From LW40-45 sp048883105 (lineage in GTDB: Archaea; Asgardarchaeota; Lokiarchaeia; Sigyniarchaeales; SOKP01), in contig JBHLQY010000060.1 in the NCBI GenBank assembly GCA_048883105.1, positions 1 through 15,083 of the forward strand: a stretch of DNA of 15,083 bases, given 5' to 3'. Both the position numbers and the translations under genes were made by a program. The notes beneath the pieces were generated by a model. The model worked only from the letters and a program-made list of their open reading frames with translations. It was not told the origin of the DNA and did no database searches. Shown here piece by piece: positions 6,465-13,781 of the stretch. Position 1 is the stretch's first letter. Each line of letters begins with the position of its first letter.

Positions 6465-6547
6465 TTTTTTAAAATGGTTTAATTATAAGCAAAATTAATG
6501 ACTTTAAAACAATAAAATTGATTAATGTAAAAATAGTAAGTATTAAT

Positions 6548-8170
6548 ATGAGCAATTATTTCTTAGGATTGGACTGCTCAACTCAGAGTTTAAGAGCTGT
6601 TGTTATTGATTTTGATTTGGGAGAAATTATATATACAACTAGCATTAGCTTCGATAATGAATTATCACATTATAAAACACAAAACGGCATTATAATTTCT
6701 GAAGATCCTACGATTGTTCACTCTTACCCTCTTATGTGGGTTGAATCGTTAGAATTATTATTCGAAAGATTAGATGATAACTCAATAGGAAATATTAAAG
6801 CAATATCGGGATCTGGGCAACAACATGGAACTGTGTATTTGAATGATAAATTTGAATCAGTGCTTCGTAATTTAAATCCCAATGAGCCTTTATTTAAACA
6901 ATTAGAAAATACTTTTTCTCGAAAAACGAGTCCAATCTGGATGGATAGTAGCACATTTAAACAATGCAAGGAAATTCGCGAAACGGTTGGAGGAATGGAA
7001 GCTATTATTAAAATTACTGGTTCTAATACTTTTGAAAGATTTTCTGGTCCTCAAATTAGAAAATTTTATCAAGAAAATCTCGAAGCTTATAATAAAACCT
7101 CAATAATTCATCTTGTTAGTTCATTTATGGCATCGATTTTATTAGGTAAAAATGCTCCAATTGATCACGGAGATAGTGCAGGCATGAATCTTATGAACAT
7201 TAAAACTAAACAGTGGGATGAAAGGGCCATAAATGCTACAGCTCCTAATTTAAAGCAAAAACTACCATCTCTTACCAATTCTTACGATATTATAGGTAAA
7301 ATATCTCCTTATTTTGTAAGGAGATACGGTTTTAATCCTAATACTCTTTTAGTTGCTTGGTCTGGAGACAATCCAAATAGTTTAATTGGTGTTGGCTTAA
7401 TTAATAAAGGCAAAGTTGCTATAAGTTTGGGTACCAGCGATACTTATTTCGGGTATTTAAAGGATTTATATTTAGATTTGAATGGTGAGTGTCATGTTTT
7501 TGGTGCTCCAACTGGAGATTATATGAGCTTAATTTGTTTTAAAAATGGATCTTTAGCAAGGGAAAGGATTAAAGAAAAATTTAATTTAGATTGGAATGGC
7601 TTTTCCGAGATTTTAATTAAAACTCCCTCGGGTAATTTCGGAAAAATAATGCTTCCCTATTTTTTTCCTGAAATAGTGCCATTAGTATTAGATTCTAAAG
7701 TATACAGGTTTGGTTTTGATGAAAATGACTTGGAAGGAAATGTAAGAGCAATAATAGAATCCCAATTCCTCTCGATGAGGCTACACTCCGAGTGGATTGG
7801 AGAAAAACCAAAAGAAATTTATGCAACTGGAGGCGCATCAGCAAATAAAGATATTTTGCAGGTTGCCGCCAACATTTTTAATACACCTATTCGACGATTT
7901 GAAATAACACACTCGGCTGCTTTAGGAGCTGTTTTTAGAAGTGCAAAATCTTATTACGATTTCATTAACATTAAGAAGAGTTGGGAAGAAATATTAATTA
8001 AATTTCATCAAGATAGCGATATTATCGAGCCACAAAAAAAGATAATAAGGTTATATGATGATATGCTTGGACTTTATAAAAAATGTGAAGATTTTATTTT
8101 AAGAAATGGTGAAGATCCAGAATTTTTTCGAAAAAAATTTATTAAAAAATATTTTCCTCCTCAAATTTAA
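6548..8170 (+). CDS. FGGY-family carbohydrate kinase, xylulokinase-like (eukaryotic XYLB type)
   Basis: I set the start at ATG 6548 (540 residues); a TTG at 6518 would add ten residues ahead of a natural MSNYFLGLDCSTQS start. It phosphorylates a ketose-type sugar with ATP, most likely D-xylulose. N-terminal domain: phosphate-binding GLDCSTQS (7-14), SGSGQQHGTVY (87-97), PIWMDSS (129-135), DHGDSAGMN (206-214). C-terminal domain: WSGDNPNSLIG (271-281) with the catalytic Asp at 274, ISLGTSDTYF (292-301) and ATGGAS near 430. The ICFKNGSL and ATGGASANKDILQV segments closely resemble human XYLB as I remember it, more than the bacterial XylB pattern. It opens the sugar locus and is followed by a TrmB regulator. 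The sugar specificity is inferred. Confidence 0.85.
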   Translation: MSNYFLGLDCSTQSLRAVVIDFDLGEIIYTTSISFDNELSHYKTQNGIIISEDPTIVHSYPLMWVESLELLFERLDDNSIGNIKAISGSGQQHGTVYLNDKFESVLRNLNPNEPLFKQLENTFSRKTSPIWMDSSTFKQCKEIRETVGGMEAIIKITGSNTFERFSGPQIRKFYQENLEAYNKTSIIHLVSSFMASILLGKNAPIDHGDSAGMNLMNIKTKQWDERAINATAPNLKQKLPSLTNSYDIIGKISPYFVRRYGFNPNTLLVAWSGDNPNSLIGVGLINKGKVAISLGTSDTYFGYLKDLYLDLNGECHVFGAPTGDYMSLICFKNGSLARERIKEKFNLDWNGFSEILIKTPSGNFGKIMLPYFFPEIVPLVLDSKVYRFGFDENDLEGNVRAIIESQFLSMRLHSEWIGEKPKEIYATGGASANKDILQVAANIFNTPIRRFEITHSAALGAVFRSAKSYYDFINIKKSWEEILIKFHQDSDIIEPQKKIIRLYDDMLGLYKKCEDFILRNGEDPEFFRKKFIKKYFPPQI

Positions 8171-8230
8171 CTCTTTTAATGATAATATCCGATAAATAAT
8201 CAATAAATAAAAGTTATTTAGGAATGAAAC

Positions 8231-8250
8231 AATTATAATATATATTTAAC
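8231..8250 (+). promoter_or_regulatory. Probable TATA region of the second TrmB gene
   Basis: AATTATAATATATATTTAAC is the only strong TATA-like run in the 116-bp gap after the kinase. It would place the start of transcription near 8262, with GAGG (8273-8276) acting as ribosome site 10 nt before the ATG at 8287. Confidence 0.4.
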
Positions 8251-8286
8251 AAATCCTATTATTTTATCATTAGAGGCTAAAAGAAG

Positions 8287-9081
8287 ATGAGTAAGGAAAT
8301 TCCGGAGAATGTAAAGGAATCCCTCCGAGCAATTGGGCTTACCGATTATGAAATCTCAATTTACCTTACCTTAATTTCAATGGGACCAATGGATGCGCGG
8401 GAACTTTCAGAAGCTTCAGGGGTACCGTATTCTCGAATATATAATATATTAACTCAACTCGAAAAAGATAAAATGTGGATAATAAAAGAGGAGGAATCAA
8501 GACCCTCACGTTATTTTGCCAAATCCCCTGATGAGGCATTAATTATCGCAAAGAAGCAATACAACGATAATTTTGACGATCATTCAAATAAGATTATTCA
8601 CACATTAACCCCGATATATCAATCACACGATACCCCTATAAAAATTGCCTTGTATATCCATAGAGGCAGGGATGTTTGTTTAAATAGAGCTCTCTCATTG
8701 ATTGAAATGGCAAAAAATTCAATTTATTTAGTTTCTACGGATTCAGATTTTTTAGAAGCTTTTTACGATGATATTAAGAAAGCTAGAGCGAGGGGAGTTA
8801 TAGATCTTAAATTATTAGTCGAGGATAAAGCTCTGGAAGATGGTAAATTTATGAAATTATTAAAAAAATATAAAGAACTCTGCGAAATTAAATCTCGAGA
8901 TCAAGTCTTTGGTAGTTCCATTATTATCGATGAAGGTGAAGATGCCTTCATAGTCCTTTCTCAAAGATTTTTCGAAAGATTGTCTTATTTTGGAATTGTC
9001 ACTGACCATATTGCTTTTGGTCCAGCTTCATTATTTTATTTTAGTTATCTTTATGACTCTGCAAATGAAGCAAAACTCTGA
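8287..9081 (+). CDS. TrmB-family transcriptional regulator (second, sugar locus)
   Basis: Residues 15-80 of this 264-residue protein are a TrmB winged helix: IGLTDYEISIYLTLISMGP, MDARELSEASGVPYSRIYNI (recognition helix about 47-56) and a wing ending SRPSRYFAKSPDEAL. A helical linker (85-110) leads to an alpha/beta effector domain with KIALYIHRGRDV, SIYLVSTDSDFLEAF, a GVIDLKLLVED strand and a final FGPASLFYFSYLYDSA. It shares the N-terminal layout with the regulator at 4912, but the effector halves look different, so they probably sense different ligands. Position between the kinase and the aldolase suggests control of the sugar locus (inference). A GAGG ribosome site precedes the ATG. Confidence 0.85.
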   Translation: MSKEIPENVKESLRAIGLTDYEISIYLTLISMGPMDARELSEASGVPYSRIYNILTQLEKDKMWIIKEEESRPSRYFAKSPDEALIIAKKQYNDNFDDHSNKIIHTLTPIYQSHDTPIKIALYIHRGRDVCLNRALSLIEMAKNSIYLVSTDSDFLEAFYDDIKKARARGVIDLKLLVEDKALEDGKFMKLLKKYKELCEIKSRDQVFGSSIIIDEGEDAFIVLSQRFFERLSYFGIVTDHIAFGPASLFYFSYLYDSANEAKL

Positions 9082-9110
9082 AAAATAATAATAATATTCT
9101 GAACTTTACC

Positions 9111-9128
9111 TTATTAATTTATTAATAA
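9111..9128. promoter_or_regulatory. Perfect 8-2-8 palindrome just before the aldolase gene
   Basis: TTATTAAT-TT-ATTAATAA ends 4 bp before the ATG at 9133. With an almost leaderless transcript it would overlap the transcription start, which is where a repressor site would be effective. All its bases are A or T in an AT-rich genome, so a chance origin is quite possible. Confidence 0.3.
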
Positions 9129-9132
9129 CATT

Positions 9133-10050
9133 ATGACTGATTTTCAAGGTATATTTCCAGCGACTATTACTCCAATAAAAGAAGATTTTTCTATTGATTT
9201 GAAGAGTTTTAAAAATTATTTAAGCTGGTTAATAGATCAAGGTGTTAATGGTTTTGCTATAAATGTTGATACGGGTGAGGGTCCTTCTTTAACCTCTGAA
9301 GAGAGAATGGTGCTATTAAAGGCTGCTAAGGATATATCTGGAGGCTTAAAATTAATTGCGGGAATAATAGGTGGATCAACCGAAAGCGCTATTAGAGAAG
9401 CCAAAAACGCAATATCTTGTGGTGCAGACGCCTATTTAATTTTTCCAAATGCAGTATTTAGAGGTAAACCTCAGGATTCAAATTTAATTTATAAATATCA
9501 CCAAGAAATTGCTTCAGAAACAAATACAGACATTATTATATTTAATTTACAAGATGCCCTTGGAGGATGTCTCTATACAAATAAAACTCTGAAAAAGCTA
9601 TTATCAATACCTCAAGTAAAAGCTATAAAAGAAGCGAGTTTCGATATTTCAATTTATAAATCAGTTTATGATTTCTTAAAAAATCAAAATAAAAAAATCT
9701 CATTTTTAACTGGAAATGATAATTTCATATTAGAATCCTTTTTACTAGGTGCTGATGGTGGTTTATTAGGGTCGTGCGCTCAGTTAACTAAGTGGCAAGT
9801 TGATTGTTTTAAATATATTAAATCTAAACAATTTGAGCAAGCAATTAAGCTATCAAATTTATTTCAACCTATAGTTGATATAACCTTTATACCACCCGTT
9901 AGAAATTACCGTGCTAGAACTAAATATTCATTGATGCTTCAAGGTATCATTCCTAATGATTTTGTAAGACCGCCTTTAATGGAAATATCTGAAAATGAAA
10001 AAAAAGCTATAAAGGATGCATTAAAATCCTCAGGAATAATAAAAAATTAA
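9133..10050 (+). CDS. DapA/NAL-family (dihydrodipicolinate synthase-like) aldolase
   Basis: This 305-residue TIM barrel has the family length. Class I aldolases of this family form a Schiff base with pyruvate or a 2-keto acid. Visible features are PATITPI near 9-15, VDTGEGPSLTSEER (45-58, the T-G-E substrate-carboxylate loop), GIIGGSTESAI, GADAYLIFPN (97-106) and VKAIKEAS with the Schiff-base Lys at 166. The usual YNVPxRTG-type motif is replaced by FNLQDALGG (137-145), so the conserved proton-relay Tyr is Phe137. This makes a standard DapA role unlikely. In the sugar context a 2-keto-3-deoxy sugar acid aldolase or dehydratase is more likely, but the lost Tyr also questions ordinary chemistry. 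The gene follows the TrmB regulator by 51 bp and ends 5 bp from the convergent flavoenzyme. Confidence 0.82.
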   Translation: MTDFQGIFPATITPIKEDFSIDLKSFKNYLSWLIDQGVNGFAINVDTGEGPSLTSEERMVLLKAAKDISGGLKLIAGIIGGSTESAIREAKNAISCGADAYLIFPNAVFRGKPQDSNLIYKYHQEIASETNTDIIIFNLQDALGGCLYTNKTLKKLLSIPQVKAIKEASFDISIYKSVYDFLKNQNKKISFLTGNDNFILESFLLGADGGLLGSCAQLTKWQVDCFKYIKSKQFEQAIKLSNLFQPIVDITFIPPVRNYRARTKYSLMLQGIIPNDFVRPPLMEISENEKKAIKDALKSSGIIKN

Positions 10051-10055
10051 AAAAA

Positions 10056-11453
10056 TTATTCAATTCTGATAGATTTATTTTTATATAAAGGATCTCTAAT
10101 AGCACATCCTGTATTTTGTCCATCTCTCATAAATTGTGAACATTTTGAACACGATATACAAATTTTATTTTTATCAATAATCCCATCTTGAAAAATTTGT
10201 TTCGGAAAATCAGGATTAGCAAACGCCATCCTTCCAAAACCACAGATATCTACTTTTTTTTTGTGAATCAATCCCGCAGCGACATAACTTGCAAATTGTC
10301 GCAAATAAGAATATCCAGATCCTATAACTACCAAATCTTTTGGTATTTGTTCTTTAATTCTTGATGCTAAATTAAGAATTCTATTCACGCTATAAAGAGG
10401 ATGTTCATTAGGTAAACTTCCTCCTTTAACAGGTGTATCATAAGGCCTTGTAATTTGTGGTCTATAATGTGGATTCCCAGCAGAAATATTGATTAATCGT
10501 ACACCAATATCGTATAATTTTTTAATTAATTCTAACGGCTCTGAAAGATCGATCGTTGCTGGAAAAACTTCATTTTCTTTTGATTTAACACCAAATCCAT
10601 TAGGGTAAGGAATACCGTCATATACACTCATTCGAGTTGTAATAAAGAAATGAGAATTATTTTTCAATTCTTTAATTGATTTTTTAACAATGTTTAGTAA
10701 TAATTTAGCTCTCATTTCTAAAGATTTCCCTCCATATTTAGAGTTATTTCGTGTTCTAGAACTTAATAATTCGCTAATTAAATAACCATGACTAGATTTT
10801 ATATCAACACCATCAAAACCTATTTCTCTTGCCAAAATTGTTTTATTTACCCAATTATATTCAACTTCTTCTAAATCTCCATCAGAAATAACGATCCCTT
10901 CGTTCTTCGAAATCCCAATTGCATCATCTAGCTTGGAATTATGATATGCTCGTATTGGATATCTTTTACCTTCTCTTGTGCAATATCTTCCTGAATGATT
11001 TAATTGCAAAATAAGTATACAATTATTTTTGAAGCCTAACTCCTTTAATGTATTATTAGAAATTTCTCTAACAAAAGAGATAAATTCTTTAAATTTGCTA
11101 TAAGTATTCTCAGATAAAATTAATTGATGTTGATTTGAGCGGCAGTTTTCGGAAATTGCAGTCGCCTCAAACCAAATTAATCCCGCTCCCCCTTTTGCAT
11201 ACCGTTCATATCGTCTATATGTTAATTTACTTGGTTCCCCATCTAAATTTGCGTCGAAACCTTCCATAGGTTGTATCGATAATCGATTTGGAATAAAAGT
11301 ATTTTTTAATTTAACTCTTTGTTGTAAAATTTCTACATCTGAATTAATTGGAATTGTTAAATTTAATTCATTTATTTTATTTTTTAATTCTGTAAGTGTT
11401 TTATACGAAAATGGCTCAAATCTAGCATGGGAAGGTTTGGAAATTGTATTCAT
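10056..11453 (-). CDS. Old Yellow Enzyme-family NAD(P)H:flavin oxidoreductase with [4Fe-4S] motif
   Basis: The 465-residue product is an FMN TIM barrel. Signatures are NRLSIQPMEG (56-65), LQLNHSGRYC (149-158), SSHGYLISELLSSRTR (220-235) with NSKYGGKSLEMR (237-248), RMSVYDGI (274-281) and the phosphate-binding GSGYSYLRQF...DICGFGRMAFANPD. The C terminus carries C432-x2-C435-x2-C438-x11-C450, the cluster position seen in 2,4-dienoyl-CoA reductase and trimethylamine dehydrogenase. It lacks the C-terminal flavin/NAD domain of those roughly 640-650-residue enzymes, so electrons must come from a partner. The first 45 residues are an extension before the barrel. The substrate is unknown; reduction of an activated C=C bond is the family reaction. 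The ATG has no ribosome site and is probably leaderless. It is transcribed against its sugar-locus neighbours. Confidence 0.85.
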   Translation of the reverse strand: MNTISKPSHARFEPFSYKTLTELKNKINELNLTIPINSDVEILQQRVKLKNTFIPNRLSIQPMEGFDANLDGEPSKLTYRRYERYAKGGAGLIWFEATAISENCRSNQHQLILSENTYSKFKEFISFVREISNNTLKELGFKNNCILILQLNHSGRYCTREGKRYPIRAYHNSKLDDAIGISKNEGIVISDGDLEEVEYNWVNKTILAREIGFDGVDIKSSHGYLISELLSSRTRNNSKYGGKSLEMRAKLLLNIVKKSIKELKNNSHFFITTRMSVYDGIPYPNGFGVKSKENEVFPATIDLSEPLELIKKLYDIGVRLINISAGNPHYRPQITRPYDTPVKGGSLPNEHPLYSVNRILNLASRIKEQIPKDLVVIGSGYSYLRQFASYVAAGLIHKKKVDICGFGRMAFANPDFPKQIFQDGIIDKNKICISCSKCSQFMRDGQNTGCAIRDPLYKNKSIRIE

Positions 11454-11501
11454 TATTTAATTAAATCATATAAGTAAATAAAGTACTTTGCATTTTATCC
11501 T
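11454..11501. promoter_or_regulatory. Compact 48-bp divergent promoter
   Basis: Both start codons lie within 48 bp, so each transcript must be leaderless or nearly so. The CATATAAG stretch (11467-11474) can serve as TATA box for the rightward ThuA gene. The minus-strand CTTTATTTAC (11474-11483) can serve the leftward flavoenzyme. TTTAATTAAA (11456-11465) is a perfect palindrome. Overlapping promoters imply that the two units may be mutually exclusive or jointly regulated. Confidence 0.4.
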
Positions 11502-12140
11502 ATGATGACAACGGCTAAGAGAAAAATTCTACTTTATCAAGGTGGAAGATACTTTCATTTAGAAAAAACTTGTAATTATTTCGAAAATATATTAAGCGAT
11601 TATATTATAGAATGTTTCAATAGTGTAGAAATATTTGGAACTGAAGATTTATTTGAATATGATACAACCATTTTTTTTAGCCAAGAGGGTAAATTTACTG
11701 AAGAACAAGAAAAAAACGTCCTCGAATTTGTAGCTGGAGGAAAAGGTTTTATTGGATTGCATGGTGCGTCTGCTTCGTTTAAACCTCATACAAGATATTT
11801 TGAGATGCTTGGAGGACGCTTTATTAGCCATAAAAATGTTACAAATTTTGATGTGAACATAATTGATAAGACCCATAAAATTACACAGGGTATAGAAAAC
11901 TTCACCTTTAAGGATGAACCATACCGACACGACTTTTCAAGAGGTATGGATATCCATATATTGGCTGAGGCAAATTATCATGATAATAAAAATCCAAAAC
12001 CTGAACCTATAATGTGGACAAAGACTTATGGAACGGGGAAAGTCTTTTACTGTGCTTTAGGTCATAGAACTATATCCCTTAAAGATGTAATGTTTCAAAC
12101 AATTATTAGAAGAGCAGTAAGATGGGTATTAGAGGATTAA
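11502..12140 (+). CDS. ThuA-like protein (trehalose-utilisation domain)
   Basis: This 212-residue protein is a class I glutamine amidotransferase-like fold of the ThuA family. Motifs are KILLYQGGRYFH (8-19), the GGKGFIGLHGA loop (79-89), GGRFISH (104-110), THKITQGIENF...KDEPY (124-141, resembling the usual HPI..G...F...DE) and PIMWTKTYGTGKVFYCALGH (169-188). The Cys-His-Glu triad of amidotransferases is absent, as expected for ThuA. The family acts with Gfo/Idh dehydrogenases in metabolism of oxidised (3-keto) sugars such as those derived from trehalose. Here a Gfo/Idh gene follows after 7 bp, which strongly suggests an operon and one pathway. No export signal is visible. ATG codons lie at 11502 and 11505; I kept the first. 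Confidence 0.85.
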   Translation: MMTTAKRKILLYQGGRYFHLEKTCNYFENILSDYIIECFNSVEIFGTEDLFEYDTTIFFSQEGKFTEEQEKNVLEFVAGGKGFIGLHGASASFKPHTRYFEMLGGRFISHKNVTNFDVNIIDKTHKITQGIENFTFKDEPYRHDFSRGMDIHILAEANYHDNKNPKPEPIMWTKTYGTGKVFYCALGHRTISLKDVMFQTIIRRAVRWVLED

Positions 12141-12147
12141 ATATAAG

Positions 12148-13182
12148 ATGAATATTATAACAAATAAAAAAGAATGTTTAATGATTGGAATTATTGGATG
12201 TGGCTGGGTTACCGAATACATTAAGTCAGTTACAAAAAATCTTGAAAATCTAAAAATTGTTGCTGCTGTTGATCCTATTTTAGAACGAGCTAATAAAATA
12301 GCTGGTAAGGAGCATTCATATGAGGATACTTCAAAAATGTATAAAAATGAAAATATTGATGCAGTTTACATTGCGACGCCTCATAATTTTCATAAACCTA
12401 TGATCAAACAAGCATTAGAAGAGGGAAAACATGTTTTTTGCGAAAAGCCCGTTTCAACCACAATTGAAAATGCTCGTGAAATTTTTGAATTGGATAAAAA
12501 ATATCCCAGCTTAAAGATTGGCTTTAATTATCAATATAGATATGATTATAATTGTTATAATTTGACGTATGGAGTTAAAGAAGGTCATATAGGAAAGGTA
12601 TATTATGCGAATTGTAACGTTTTTTTCAGTCGAGATATAGATTATTTTAACGAAGGTATTTGGAGAACCAAATTAGGAAATGCAGGGGGTGGAACTTTAT
12701 TAGGCCATGGGTCACATATTCTTGATATTATGATATGGGCTCTGGGCGAACCCAAATCTGTTATGGGTATGGTTGATAATTTGAAATTTAATATTGAAGT
12801 TGAAGATATTGGATTTGGTATTATTAAATTTGAAAATGGAGTTTACGGGCAAATAAACAATTCAATGATAATAAAACCGAGGAAAAAAAGGATTAATGAT
12901 TGCGTAGAATTAGATATTTTTGGAGAAAATGGAAGCTGTTCTTACAAAGGCCCTTGGCCATTTTCTTCCTTAAATTGGTATGGAGTAGATGATTTTATAA
13001 TAAAAGAAAATGTTGCTGGTAAATCTCATTTTAGTGAATGCCTCAGATCATATCTCAATTGGGTTTTATACGATACACCCTTCTTTAACACAGTAGAAGA
13101 AAGCTCAAGAGTCTTAAGATTAATCTCTGCAATCTACAAATCCTCGAATACTGGTAAGGAAGTAAGAGTCGAGAAACTTTAA
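12148..13182 (+). CDS. Gfo/Idh/MocA-family NAD(P)-dependent sugar dehydrogenase
   Basis: The 344-residue product has an N-terminal Rossmann domain, IGIIGCGWVTEY (13-24, G-x-G), followed by the VAAVDP acidic-strand segment (38-43), IATPHNFH (75-82) and HVFCEKPVS (95-103) with the catalytic Lys100 of the E-K-P motif. The substrate domain has GGGTLLGHGSHILDIM (180-195), with catalytic-region His190 and Asp193. No twin-arginine signal is present. The reaction is oxidation of a hydroxyl of a sugar, inositol or related polyol, or the reverse reduction; the substrate is not known. An alternative ATG at 12181 starts exactly at the Rossmann strand (MIGIIGCG). Neither start has a clear ribosome site. 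It is translationally close to the ThuA gene. Confidence 0.88.
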   Translation: MNIITNKKECLMIGIIGCGWVTEYIKSVTKNLENLKIVAAVDPILERANKIAGKEHSYEDTSKMYKNENIDAVYIATPHNFHKPMIKQALEEGKHVFCEKPVSTTIENAREIFELDKKYPSLKIGFNYQYRYDYNCYNLTYGVKEGHIGKVYYANCNVFFSRDIDYFNEGIWRTKLGNAGGGTLLGHGSHILDIMIWALGEPKSVMGMVDNLKFNIEVEDIGFGIIKFENGVYGQINNSMIIKPRKKRINDCVELDIFGENGSCSYKGPWPFSSLNWYGVDDFIIKENVAGKSHFSECLRSYLNWVLYDTPFFNTVEESSRVLRLISAIYKSSNTGKEVRVEKL

Positions 13183-13244
13183 TTAGTGGTTGAAGATATT
13201 ATTTAGACAAGTTTGTATTTGAAAAAATGAGAAAAAAGAATAAT

Positions 13245-13700
13245 TTACCTTATAAACGCTCTTTTACCTAGGAAGATAAAAAGTTCCCCAAGTTCAAATA
13301 GAGTGAGGGGTTGAACAAGTCTAGCCATTTGATGGCGGAGTTCTGCTTTTTCGAGGCCAGCAATAATTAATTTTTCAATATCTTCAATATAATCTTCCAT
13401 ATTTATAAATAATATTTCAATTTTAGCAACACCAGTTAATTCTTCGATATCTTTATCTAAATGATCCTCAATTTGATTTAATAACCCTAATTTTAATTTT
13501 GGTTCTAAATCATATTCGACAATTAGTCGATTCATCTCTTCTATTACAATATTTAAAGTTAAATTCCAATCTTTGTTCTCTTTATATTTCGGAATTAAAA
13601 TTTCGCTAATTATTACCTCAAAAAGAGTTCGCGGTACTTGTTCATCGAATTCTAATTCCAATCCAGTTGATAAATTAATATTCTTAACTTCTTTTACCAT
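13245..13700 (-). CDS. Uncharacterised acidic helical protein
   Basis: I do not recognise this 151-residue protein. It has no Cys, no signal peptide and no membrane segment. After an N-terminal NLSTGLELEFDEQVPRTLFE stretch it is mostly predicted helix, rich in Glu, Asp, Leu and Ile: DWNLTLNIVIEEMNRLIVEY, LGLLNQIEDHLDKDIEEL, NMEDYIEDIEKLIIAGLEKAELRHQMARLV. It ends in a hydrophobic FELGELFIFLGKRAFIR. The composition suggests a helical bundle or a small protein-interaction module. Codon-scale regularity and a good length make it a probable gene. It lies between the convergent dehydrogenase and the upstream peptidase (81 bp). The intergenic gap has its own promoter-like AT run and a repeated motif, so it may be transcribed separately. 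Confidence 0.6.
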   Translation of the reverse strand: MVKEVKNINLSTGLELEFDEQVPRTLFEVIISEILIPKYKENKDWNLTLNIVIEEMNRLIVEYDLEPKLKLGLLNQIEDHLDKDIEELTGVAKIEILFINMEDYIEDIEKLIIAGLEKAELRHQMARLVQPLTLFELGELFIFLGKRAFIR

Positions 13701-13715
13701 TTTAAATCACAAGAA

Positions 13716-13779
13716 TTTTTCGACAATTGAATTATTAATAAATAAATTAAATATTAAATATTTTTATTCTTTCGACAAT
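13716..13779. repeat. Direct repeat of a TTCGACAAT motif flanking an AT-rich promoter region
   Basis: TTTTTCGACAAT (13716-13727) and TCTTTCGACAAT (13768-13779) match at 11 of 12 positions and are offset by 52 bp, close to five helical turns. On the minus strand they read ATTGTCGAAA and bracket the TATA-like region upstream of the gene starting at 13700. Between them is the perfect palindrome AAATATTAAATATTT (13749-13763). They are the only CG-containing elements in this gap, which favours a protein-binding role. Confidence 0.4.
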
Positions 13780-13781
13780 AC

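Noticed and set aside
6518..6547. TTG start adding ten residues to the kinase
   Set aside because: The ATG at 6548 begins exactly where FGGY kinases normally start (MSNYFLGLD). The extra residues are IleVal-rich translation of AT-rich leader DNA.
6282..6547. Possible tRNA, small RNA or riboswitch in the largest intergenic gap
   Set aside because: The stretch is almost entirely A/T with no GC-rich stem pattern or conserved loop; only promoter-type elements are visible.
8192..8219. TAAATAA ... TTATTTA inverted repeat after the kinase gene
   Set aside because: Seven-base A/T-only arms are common by chance in such AT-rich DNA, and there is no T-run where a terminator would need it.
13183..13244. 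Small gene or hairpin terminator between the convergent dehydrogenase and the unknown protein
   Set aside because: No open frame with coding character and no stable stem was seen.
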